A DNA stretch of 56,498 bases. It comes from Sulfuricaulis sp. (GTDB lineage: Bacteria > Pseudomonadota > Gammaproteobacteria > Acidiferrobacterales > Sulfurifustaceae). Below, piece after piece: positions 17,810 through 24,259 of the stretch. The stretch covers positions 1-56,498 of the forward strand of contig NZ_JANLGY010000027.1 of assembly GCF_024653915.1 (NCBI RefSeq), in the 5' to 3' direction. The notes beneath the pieces were generated by a model. That model was given only the letters and a program-made list of their open reading frames with translations, ran no database searches and was not told where the DNA came from. The first letter of the stretch is position 1; each line of letters begins with the position of its first letter. The translations under genes were made by a program, and so were the position numbers.

Positions 17810-18146
17810 AGGTGCCTTTGCCGCCAACCGCCTGGAACACCTTGTCGAACACAAAGCTCGAATTGGCGAAATCGATCTCGCTGCCTTGCAGATAATTGAG
17901 CGCGACCGGGTCGACGAAGACCTTGAAGCCCGGGCCTTCGAGCACGCTGTCGTATTCGTTGTCCACGCTGCTGGCGTAGGTCATGTCGTAGGTCATGCCG
18001 CTGCAACCACCGCCCGAGACGAATAAGCGAATGCCGGCGATGTCGCTGTCAGCCTCCTTCAGCAGCTCGGCGAACTTGGCCTGCGCCGTCGGGGTGAGCC
18101 GCATTTCGGCATCGCCGATGCGGGTGGAATATTCAATTGCGCCCAT
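17781..18146 (-). CDS. erpA: Iron-sulfur cluster insertion protein ErpA/IscA-like
   Basis: A-type Fe-S carrier of 121 residues. Three conserved cysteines are visible: GGGCSGM in the middle and GTCGGCGGGGF at the C-terminus (CxC-type pair). It begins MGAIEYSTRIGDAEMRLTPT, with GAGGAG 7 nt upstream of ATG 18146. Such carriers deliver 4Fe-4S clusters to apo-enzymes. It is the first gene of a minus-strand pair with the ATP-grasp protein, and divergent from a YggX-like iron protein and a radical SAM protein that needs such a cluster. Confidence 0.85.
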   Translation of the reverse strand: MGAIEYSTRIGDAEMRLTPTAQAKFAELLKEADSDIAGIRLFVSGGGCSGMTYDMTYASSVDNEYDSVLEGPGFKVFVDPVALNYLQGSEIDFANSSFVFDKVFQAVGGKGTCGGCGGGGF

Positions 18147-18269
18147 AACATTACTCCTCATTCATGAATCCAGATGTAAAGCATGGTACCCGATTCGACT
18201 GGAATCAAGAAACCGGCACCATATCACCGCATTTACTGTGGCAATGAACTGTAGCCCTGTAAACCTAAT

Positions 18270-18284
18270 ACAATGCATCATTGT
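18270..18284. promoter_or_regulatory. Inverted repeat ACAATG-CAT-CATTGT, possible operator
   Basis: A perfect 6+3+6 inverted repeat lies 22 bp upstream of the yggX-like gene and in the divergent gap to erpA. Its left half overlaps TACAAT (18269-18274), which could be a -10 box for the plus-strand genes. A repressor bound here would block that promoter. No known regulator site is matched. Confidence 0.35.
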
Positions 18285-18306
18285 CATTTACACATAAGAG
18301 GATCGA

Positions 18307-18591
18307 ATGGCACGCACCGTTCGCTGCGCCGTACTGAAACGCGAGGCCGAAGGCCTGGAGCGCCCGCCGCACCCGGGGGCGTTGGGCCAACGCATTTTTG
18401 AAAACGTTTCCAAGGAAGGCTGGAAACAGTGGCTGGCACGCCTGGCCACGATCATCAACGAGAACAAGCTCAGCAGCGCCGACCCCGGCAGCATCAAGGT
18501 GATCGAGCAGCATATGCTCGGGTTCCTGTTCGGCGAAGGCGCTATGGGCCAGCTCCCGGCCGGCTTCCAGGCCGCCGGCGCCAAAAAATAA
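18307..18591 (+). CDS. YggX-like Fe(II)-trafficking protein, second copy
   Basis: A 94-residue YggX-family protein: MARTVRCAVLKREAEGLERP, then PPHPGALGQRIFENVSKEGW. It keeps the conserved Cys7 and the KREAEG and SKEGWKQW blocks. The family protects Fe-S enzymes from oxidants and may donate iron. It differs clearly from the canonical copy at 20360-20635. Placement 42 bp before a radical SAM gene and divergent from erpA suggests it serves that enzyme's cluster. AAGAGG precedes the ATG. Confidence 0.85.
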   Translation: MARTVRCAVLKREAEGLERPPHPGALGQRIFENVSKEGWKQWLARLATIINENKLSSADPGSIKVIEQHMLGFLFGEGAMGQLPAGFQAAGAKK

Positions 18592-18632
18592 CTGCGCCTG
18601 AAAACCCGACGCTGTCGCTCGCGTCTGCTCGC

Positions 18633-20021
18633 ATGAAAGTCGTCCTGATCAATCCCTACGAGATTGGCCGCCAGCCCTTCGGCCTGGCCGAGCCGGCGGC
18701 GTGGCTCGCGCGCGCCGGCTGCGAGGTGCATTGCCTCGATCTCACCCTGCAACGCCTCGACCCCGAAGTGCTGCGCGACGCGCGTGTGGTCGCCATCTAT
18801 GTCGCCATGCACACCGCCACACGCATTGCGATTGAGGCGATACCGCGGGTGCGGGAACTGGCGCCCAAGGCGCATCTGTGCGTTTACGGGCTGTACGCGC
18901 CGATGAATGAAAAGTTGCTGCGCGAGTTGGGCGCGCAAACTGTGCTCGGCGGCGAAGTCGAGCCGGCGCTGGTGTCGCTGGTAGAACGCCTTCGCGCCGG
19001 CGATGGCAAAGTCCAAACCGAGCCGGTGGTGAATCTGTCCAAGATAGAATTCATGACGCCCGATCGCCGCGCGCTGCCGCCGCTGGAACGCTACGCGCAT
19101 TTGCAACTGCCGGACGGCGGCCGCAAGACCGTCGGCTTTGCCGAAGGCACACGCGGTTGCAAGCACCTGTGCCGTCATTGCCCGGTGGTGCCGGTGTATC
19201 ACGGCACGTTCCGCGTCATCCCGGTGGTCACCGTCATGGCCGATATGCGTCAGCAGGTGGCGGCCGGTGCGCAGCATATTTCCTTCGGCGATCCGGATTT
19301 CCTCAACGGCCCGACCCACGCGCTCAAGCTGGTGCAGGCCCTGCACGCTGAATTCCCGGATATTACTTACGACGCCACGATCAAAATCCAGCACATCATC
19401 AATCACGCCGAAATGTTGCCGGTATTGAAAGCCACCGGTTGCCTGTTCATCACCGCCGCAGTGGAATCGGTCGACGACCGCGTGTTGGAACGGCTGGCCA
19501 AGAACCACACGAACGCTGATTTCGCGCGCGCCCTGGCGCTGTGCCGCGCGGCCGGCATCGCGCTCGCTCCGACCTTCGTAGCGTTCACGCCATGGGCCAC
19601 GCTGGAAGGCTACATCACGTTGCTCAAGCGCCTGCTCGAACTTGATCTGGTCGAGAGCGTGCCGCCGATTCAATTGGCCATCCGCCTGCTGATCCCGCAA
19701 GGTTCGCTGCTGTTGGAGTTGCCTGACATGCAAACCCATATTGGCGAGTTCGATTCCAGGCTCTTGGGTTATCCATGGAAAAATCCTGACGCGCGCGTTG
19801 ATCGCCTGCAGCTTGCGGTACAAGACTTGGTGATGAAAACCGAAGCGGAAAAATCAAGCCGGTGCGAAATCTTCGCATCAATTTGGAAACTGGCGCATGC
19901 GGCGCTCGGCGCGGAGATTCCGGAACTGGTGAATAGCGGGAAGAGTGCACCAATCCCGCGCCTGTCCGAACCTTGGTATTGCTGCGCCGAACCGACGCAC
20001 CAGCAACTGCAAAGTTTCTAA
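18633..20021 (+). CDS. Radical SAM protein with C-terminal CCAEP motif (CUAEP/CCAEP-tail type)
   Basis: A 462-residue radical SAM enzyme. Its N-terminal Rossmann-like domain (MKVVLINPYEIGRQPFGLAE) resembles B12-binding domains but lacks the DxHxxG motif. The 4Fe-4S motif GCKHLCRHC (CxxxCxxC) sits near residues 176-183. The C-terminus ends WYCCAEPTHQQLQSF, matching the tail I recall for the CUAEP/CCAEP-tail radical SAM (seleno)protein family, in which some members use selenocysteine. Both positions are TGC cysteine codons here. The reaction is unknown. ATG 18633 follows the YggX-like gene; a longer open frame upstream is its shadow. Confidence 0.82.
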   Translation: MKVVLINPYEIGRQPFGLAEPAAWLARAGCEVHCLDLTLQRLDPEVLRDARVVAIYVAMHTATRIAIEAIPRVRELAPKAHLCVYGLYAPMNEKLLRELGAQTVLGGEVEPALVSLVERLRAGDGKVQTEPVVNLSKIEFMTPDRRALPPLERYAHLQLPDGGRKTVGFAEGTRGCKHLCRHCPVVPVYHGTFRVIPVVTVMADMRQQVAAGAQHISFGDPDFLNGPTHALKLVQALHAEFPDITYDATIKIQHIINHAEMLPVLKATGCLFITAAVESVDDRVLERLAKNHTNADFARALALCRAAGIALAPTFVAFTPWATLEGYITLLKRLLELDLVESVPPIQLAIRLLIPQGSLLLELPDMQTHIGEFDSRLLGYPWKNPDARVDRLQLAVQDLVMKTEAEKSSRCEIFASIWKLAHAALGAEIPELVNSGKSAPIPRLSEPWYCCAEPTHQQLQSF

Positions 20022-20058
20022 AGCCCGGAAAAGAGTAGTTGCCGCAGTCTGGGAAAAA

Positions 20059-20134
20059 TGGTGGCCGGGGTCGGAATCGAACCAACGACACGCGGATTTT
20101 CAATCCGCTGCTCTACCAACTGAGCTACCCGGCC
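20059..20134 (-). tRNA. tRNA-Phe (GAA)
   Basis: On the minus strand this 76-nt sequence folds as a complete tRNA. The acceptor stem is GGCCGGG/CCCGGCC, the D-arm GCTC-AGTTGGTA-GAGC and the anticodon arm GCGGA-TTGAAAA-TCCGC with anticodon GAA. The T-arm is GTTGG-TTCGATT-CCGAC, and the 3' CCA is encoded. The good promoter for this unit lies at 20291-20320, upstream of a truncated tRNA and a repeat element, so tRNA-Phe is probably transcribed through both. Confidence 0.96.
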
Positions 20135-20175
20135 ATGCGATTACGGCTTACGTCCATCCCTGTAGGGCCAATCTG

Positions 20176-20250
20176 GCCCGGCCTTCCATGGCCGGGCGCT
20201 CGGCGGCGCAAATGCACGTTAAGTGCATTTGCGAAATCTCCGCCTCTCCC
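20176..20250 (-). repeat. Three-helix structured repeat, copy 1
   Basis: Read on the minus strand: GGGAGA, helix C 5' strand GGCGG, spacer AGATTT, hairpin A (11-bp stem CGCAAATGCAC, loop TTAAC), helix C 3' strand CCGCC, linker GAGC, hairpin B (8-bp stem GCCCGGCC, loop ATGGAA). All three helices are fully paired. Copies 2 (20709-20783) and 3 (56402-56475) have the same fold with different stem sequences. This copy abuts a tRNA 5' fragment directly. Confidence 0.8.
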
Positions 20251-20278
20251 GCTGCTCTACCAACTGAGCTACCCGACC
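20249..20278 (-). pseudogene. Truncated tRNA 5' portion (tRNA-Phe-like)
   Basis: Thirty nucleotides on the minus strand match the 5' end of the neighbouring tRNA-Phe with one difference (GGTCGGG for GGCCGGG). They run from the acceptor 5' strand through the D-arm into the anticodon stem. The match stops exactly where the structured repeat begins. A near-consensus promoter precedes it, so this is probably the original tRNA start, now separated from its 3' part. Confidence 0.75.
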
Positions 20279-20290
20279 GGGGAGCGGCGC

Positions 20291-20320
20291 ATTATAGAAG
20301 AAGCGGTGGGAGTTTGTAAA
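20291..20320 (-). promoter_or_regulatory. Sigma-70 promoter for the tRNA-Phe unit
   Basis: On the minus strand TTTACA (20320-20315) and a perfect TATAAT (20296-20291) are spaced 18 bp apart. They are followed by GCGCCGC, a GC-rich discriminator typical of stable-RNA promoters. The first downstream feature is the truncated tRNA, then the repeat, then intact tRNA-Phe. Confidence 0.75.
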
Positions 20321-20359
20321 AAAGTGTCCGAAAAATCAGCGTCAGGCTGAAATGCGGCT

Positions 20360-20635
20360 TTATTTGCTGGCTGGCGGGACGTAACCTTCCGGCAGCTGCG
20401 AGCCCTCGCCGAAGAAATATTTTTCCATCTCGCCCTCGATCATCTTGCGTGCCTTGGGGTCCATGGGGTTGATGCGGTACTCATTCATCAGCATGGTTTG
20501 ATGGCCGAGCCACAGCTTCCAGGCTTCCTTCGAGACGCTTTCCCAGATGCGCTTGCCGAGCTCACCAGGGTAAGTCGGGTAATCCAGTCCCTCGGCCTCT
20601 TTGCCGAGCTTCACACATTTCACCATATGGGCCAT
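20360..20635 (-). CDS. yggX: Fe(II)-trafficking / oxidative damage protection protein YggX
   Basis: A canonical YggX of 91 residues: [20 protein letters not shown], then [19 protein letters not shown], with Cys7 and the C-terminal EGYVPP. It protects labile Fe-S clusters, including that of MutY, whose gene lies just upstream as in E. coli mutY-yggX. Here a structured repeat sits between the two genes. GAGGA precedes the ATG. A divergent paralog lies at 18307-18591. Confidence 0.93.
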   Translation of the reverse strand: MAHMVKCVKLGKEAEGLDYPTYPGELGKRIWESVSKEAWKLWLGHQTMLMNEYRINPMDPKARKMIEGEMEKYFFGEGSQLPEGYVPPASK

Positions 20636-20708
20636 TAGTAATTCCTCAAATAATAAAATCTTATACCCGCCATCCCTGGCGTTACGTTCGTTGATTCGAT
20701 CAACCCCG

Positions 20709-20783
20709 GCCGCGCCATCCGTGGCGCGGCGCTCGTCAGCGCGATGACACGTTAAGTGTCATCGCGAATTCCCTGACTCGCCC
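20709..20783 (-). repeat. Three-helix structured repeat, copy 2
   Basis: Minus-strand order: GGGCGA, helix C GTCAG/CTGAC, spacer GGAATT, hairpin A (stem CGCGATGACAC, loop TTAAC), linker GAGC, hairpin B (stem GCCGCGCC, loop ACGGAT). All helices pair perfectly but differ in sequence from copies 1 and 3. It overlaps the last codons and the stop of mutY, so the element forms the mutY 3' end. Similarity to copy 3 continues past hairpin B (TTCGAT motif at 20695-20700). Confidence 0.8.
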
Positions 20784-21829
20784 CCCATTCTCAACTGTTC
20801 AAGCAGATGTTTCACCGGTGCGCTGAATCCACGCCTGTCCGGACGGCGGACGTTATACCAGACTGTTTCTTCATTCTCCATTGCCTGATTTGTTCCCCCT
20901 ACCAGCTGCGCGGGTATGGGCGTGATGTCGAGATGAAAGTGACTGAAGCTGTGGCGCAACGTTGGCCATGGCGATTTTGTCTTAATGTTGATCCCCAGTG
21001 TTTTGCGACACCATTGCCGCGCGTTGCCGTTAGTGCATTCGGGAAATCCCCACAGACCGCCCCATAGCCCCACTGGTGGACGGCGTTGCAGCAGCACACG
21101 TCCGCGCGTATCGTGGATCATGAGCATGTGCGTGGCCTTGACCGGCGTTTTCTGCTTCGCGACCCGTACCGGAAAATCCTGCGGCGCGCCAAGCTGAAAG
21201 GCGTGGCAGGTTTTGCGAAGCGGGCAAAGCGCGCATTGCGGCTTCGTGCGTGTGCACACGGTTGCGCCGAGGTCCATGATCGCCTGCGTATAGTCGGCGA
21301 CGCGTTGGCGCGGTGTGTGTTTTCCCGCAAGTTGCCACAGGCGTTCTTCCGTCTCGCGCTGGTTGATCGGCGTGCCGACAGCGTGGTAACGCGCCAGTAC
21401 GCGTTTGACGTTGCCATCGAGAATCGGGTGGCGCTGCTCGAAGGCCAGCGACAGAATGGCGCCGGCGGTGGAAGGGCCGATGCCCGGTAACTCCACCGCT
21501 GCTTCGAGGCGGCGCGGGAAATCTCCCGCATATTCCTTCACGATATATTGCGCCGCCTGGTGCAGATTGCGCGCGCGGGCGTAGTAACCGAGGCCGGTCC
21601 AAAGATGCAGGACTTCGTCGAGATCGGCGCGCGCCAGCGAACGCACATTGGGAAATTGCGCGATGAAGCGTTTGAAATAGGGGATGACTGTCGCGACCTG
21701 AGTCTGTTGCAGCATGATCTCCGACACCCAGATGCGATACGCATCGCGCTTGAGCTTCCACGGCAGGGTTTTGCGGCCATGGCGGTCGTACCACGCGAGC
21801 AGCCGCTGACTGAGTGAAGCTTTACTCAT
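20759..21829 (-). CDS. mutY: A/G-specific adenine glycosylase MutY
   Basis: Removes adenine mispaired with 8-oxoguanine. 356 residues. Visible are the catalytic Glu37 (SEIMLQQTQ), the HhH motif LPGIGPSTAGAI (114-125), catalytic Asp138 (LDGN) and the 4Fe-4S ligands Cys192, 199, 202 and 208 (CTRTKPQCALCPLRKTC). The numbering matches E. coli. A C-terminal NUDIX-like 8-oxoG recognition domain follows (MLMIHDTRGRVLLQRRPP). The last residues (GESGNSR) and the stop are encoded by structured repeat copy 2. The start overlaps the preceding gene by 8 bp. Confidence 0.96.
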   Translation of the reverse strand: MSKASLSQRLLAWYDRHGRKTLPWKLKRDAYRIWVSEIMLQQTQVATVIPYFKRFIAQFPNVRSLARADLDEVLHLWTGLGYYARARNLHQAAQYIVKEYAGDFPRRLEAAVELPGIGPSTAGAILSLAFEQRHPILDGNVKRVLARYHAVGTPINQRETEERLWQLAGKHTPRQRVADYTQAIMDLGATVCTRTKPQCALCPLRKTCHAFQLGAPQDFPVRVAKQKTPVKATHMLMIHDTRGRVLLQRRPPVGLWGGLWGFPECTNGNARQWCRKTLGINIKTKSPWPTLRHSFSHFHLDITPIPAQLVGGTNQAMENEETVWYNVRRPDRRGFSAPVKHLLEQLRMGGESGNSR

Positions 21830-22376
21830 GGTTCGCCAGGGCCTCCACCTCGAGAGCAGTGAGCCGGATTTCCCGGCGCAGGAAGTATTTCACCACCACC
21901 GGGCCGATCAGCGGCGGGATGAAAAAATCCGGCACCAGTTCGGCAGTGTAATGCAATCGGGTTTTCGCGCCCTCGGCCGCCACACGCCAGTGCTCGCTGC
22001 CCTCCCGGAAGTCGCTCTGGCCGGGTACCTCGGTGACGAGAATTTCCGTCTGCGGGCGGGCCTCGATATCCACCATGCGCTTGACGGTCTTGCAGAAGAT
22101 CAGCACGCAGGCCTCGAGCGTGACGCCCACGCGATGCCGATTGGCGTCCTGCTGTTTCAGGACTTGGCTCTCGACGATAATTTTTGAAACCCGCGGCAGG
22201 TGTTCGTAGTCCGTCATGATCTGCCAGACCTTGTCGCGCTTGGCATCGAGTACCACTTCGAACGACACCGTGTAACGGCCGTCGGCATGCGTGGTTTCGA
22301 GCAGCTCGATGGTACCGGCCGCGGAAGCAGGGGCCCACAGACCAAGAGCCAGCAAGGCTGTTGCACGGAGCGACAC
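21822..22376 (-). CDS. Exported SRPBCC/START-like protein
   Basis: A 184-residue protein with a signal peptide (LRATALLALGLWAPASAAG) and an SRPBCC (polyketide cyclase/START-like) domain: VVLDAKRDKVWQIMTDYEHL, then PRVSKIIVESQVL, with a hydrophobic pocket segment later. It probably binds a lipid or other hydrophobic ligand in the periplasm. It lies between the AsmA-like gene and mutY on the same strand, overlapping mutY by 8 bp. The role is unknown. Confidence 0.72.
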   Translation of the reverse strand: MSLRATALLALGLWAPASAAGTIELLETTHADGRYTVSFEVVLDAKRDKVWQIMTDYEHLPRVSKIIVESQVLKQQDANRHRVGVTLEACVLIFCKTVKRMVDIEARPQTEILVTEVPGQSDFREGSEHWRVAAEGAKTRLHYTAELVPDFFIPPLIGPVVVKYFLRREIRLTALEVEALANHE

Positions 22377-22389
22377 GTTTTGTCGCCGG

Positions 22390-24093
22390 CTATTTTTTGA
22401 AGAACTTGAGCTTGTCTTTCAGTTTTTGCTCCAGCTTCTGTTCAACTTTCTCCTTCACCTCGGTTTTCTTTTCTTCCACCTTGCTCTTGATGAGCGCGCT
22501 GGTGTCCACCCGGAATTTGAGTTTGGCAAAGGGGCCGGAGATGACGACCGGGTACTGTCCAACCGTAACCCGGTAATCCAGGGTTGCCTTCGGCAGGTCG
22601 GCGGAACCCGCGCCGCTTACGTTCACCAGATCCGGGCTCTGTATCTTGAGATCATTGTTCTGCACGATGCCGTTTTTTATCTGCGCGGTTCCGCTCAATT
22701 GCGAGAAGGGTGTTTCGTCTACAGCCTGGGGTTTGAGTTCCGTCAGTTTCTGCAACAGGTTGTCGCGTTGCGCGGTTTTGACAGTGTCGATCATCTTCTT
22801 CAAGTCCATGCCCTTGACGGCGCCTTTTTGCACCGAAAACGCCGCAGTGCCATTCAGGGTTTCCATGATTTGGCCGGCATCCAGTCCTTGGGCCGTTACC
22901 TTGGCACTTAAATCTGCGATGCCCGTGAACTTGTCGAATTGAAGGGCATCCTTGAGCATCGGCGCCAGTTCTACCGCGCTGACCGATTCATCAACGGCCA
23001 GCAAAGGGGTTTTGCCACGCACATCGAGCGAAGTTTTGCCGGCATATTTGCCGTTGTAGAGCTTGGCCTGGTTCGGGCCGAGTGTGATCAGGCCGTTGTT
23101 GGCGGTGACTTGTATCGCCACATCGCTTGAGTGCAGGTTCATGGCCTTGAGTTTCTGGATGCGCAGCTTGCCCTGGACGTCGAGCGAGCGCAGCAGGCTC
23201 AACGGTATTTCCACCGGCGCTGCCGGTGCCGCGGGTGTTTTCGCGCCGGGCGTGGCTGGAGGAGGCGCCGGCATATAGCGGTCCAGGTCAATCTGGTCCA
23301 GTGCCAAATCCACACGGTAACCCGGCTTCTCGAAATTCTTTATGGCGAGTGTCCCGGTCAGGCGGCTCTCATCAAAGCCCAGCGCCAGATTCGTGACTTC
23401 CAGAGATTGGGTCTTGAGATCGAGTTTAATCTGTGACTTCAGGTCCAGGTGTTTGCGCACGGGCGGCTTACCACTCTCCACATCGAATGCAAGCTGCACA
23501 TCCACCGGTTCACCAACAACGATCTTTCCGGTCTGGAGATCGAGATTGCGCACGGCGTATTGGGTGTTGCTGGCCTGATCTTTCCAGGTCAGGTCAGCTT
23601 TTCGAATATCAATTTTGTTGACGCTGATGCCGCCGATGCCGGGTTCTTTGCCGGGAACGGTTTTCTCGGCGGCGGCTTCCGTTTTGGATGGGGTAACGAG
23701 ATCGTCCCAGTTGGTTTTGCCGGCGGCGTTTTTCGCGAGATTGAGCTTGAGTCCGTCGAGGAAAACGGTGTCCACGATTACGCGTTTGCGCAGCAATGGC
23801 AGCAGCTCCACTTTGGCGCCGGCAGCGTTGATGCGTACAAAGGGCTCTTTGCCGAATCCCGGTGCGTTGCTGAGTTCGAGCTTGCCGGTCTCGATGCCGA
23901 TCCAGGGAAAGAACGACCAACCTAGCTTGCCCTCGATGGTCAGCTCCCGTCCGGTCTTGTCTTTGACCACTTCTATAATCTTGCCCTTGTAATCGTTGGG
24001 ATCGAAGAGCAGCGTCAGGGCGACGGCGAGGACGATGAAAAGAGTTAACAGCCCGCCGAACACAATAGCCAGAATTTTCAGGGTTTTTTTCAA
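22390..24093 (-). CDS. AsmA-family protein, TTG start behind tRNA-Gly
   Basis: A 567-residue AsmA-type protein with an N-terminal membrane helix (ILAIVFGGLLTLFIVLAVAL), then FDPNDYKGKIIEVVKDKTGR and LSNAPGFGKEPFVRINAAGA, classic AsmA patterns. The C-terminal AsmA domain (VQKGAVKGMDLKKMIDTVKT) ends in a Lys-rich coil. The open frame extends into the tRNA-Gly gene, but TTG 24093 follows GGAGGG at 5 nt and fits the family N-terminus. The tRNA 3' end lies only 17 bp upstream, so the mRNA probably starts from tRNA processing. Periplasmic lipid transport is the family role. Confidence 0.85.
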   Translation of the reverse strand: MKKTLKILAIVFGGLLTLFIVLAVALTLLFDPNDYKGKIIEVVKDKTGRELTIEGKLGWSFFPWIGIETGKLELSNAPGFGKEPFVRINAAGAKVELLPLLRKRVIVDTVFLDGLKLNLAKNAAGKTNWDDLVTPSKTEAAAEKTVPGKEPGIGGISVNKIDIRKADLTWKDQASNTQYAVRNLDLQTGKIVVGEPVDVQLAFDVESGKPPVRKHLDLKSQIKLDLKTQSLEVTNLALGFDESRLTGTLAIKNFEKPGYRVDLALDQIDLDRYMPAPPPATPGAKTPAAPAAPVEIPLSLLRSLDVQGKLRIQKLKAMNLHSSDVAIQVTANNGLITLGPNQAKLYNGKYAGKTSLDVRGKTPLLAVDESVSAVELAPMLKDALQFDKFTGIADLSAKVTAQGLDAGQIMETLNGTAAFSVQKGAVKGMDLKKMIDTVKTAQRDNLLQKLTELKPQAVDETPFSQLSGTAQIKNGIVQNNDLKIQSPDLVNVSGAGSADLPKATLDYRVTVGQYPVVISGPFAKLKFRVDTSALIKSKVEEKKTEVKEKVEQKLEQKLKDKLKFFKK

Positions 24094-24110
24094 GGGTCCC
24101 TCCGGGGAGA

Positions 24111-24184
24111 TGGAGCGGGTGATGGGAATCGAACCCACATCTAAAGCTTGGGAAGCTTTCATTCTGCCACTGAACTACACCCGC
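24111..24184 (-). tRNA. tRNA-Gly (CCC)
   Basis: A 74-nt minus-strand tRNA with encoded CCA. The acceptor is GCGGGTG, the anticodon arm AAAGC-TTCCCAA-GCTTT with anticodon CCC, and the T-arm GTGGG-TTCGATT-CCCAT. It closely resembles E. coli glyU. The AsmA-like gene follows 17 bp downstream on the same strand. Confidence 0.96.
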
Positions 24185-24259
24185 TTAAGTGGCTAATTCT
24201 ACGGGGGGGCGCCAATAGCCGCAATTGGCCCAAGTATTGCAAGATTATTGGAGAAACCA

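Noticed and set aside
18288-19823. 511-residue minus-strand open frame
   Set aside because: Antisense shadow of the YggX-like and radical SAM genes; Arg/His/Gln-rich without domains.
20176-20250. Integron attC site, because the hairpin A loop contains ACTTAAC/GTTAAGT
   Set aside because: In attC sites such boxes lie at the outer ends of the fold; here they form the apical loop, and no integrase or cassette array is visible.
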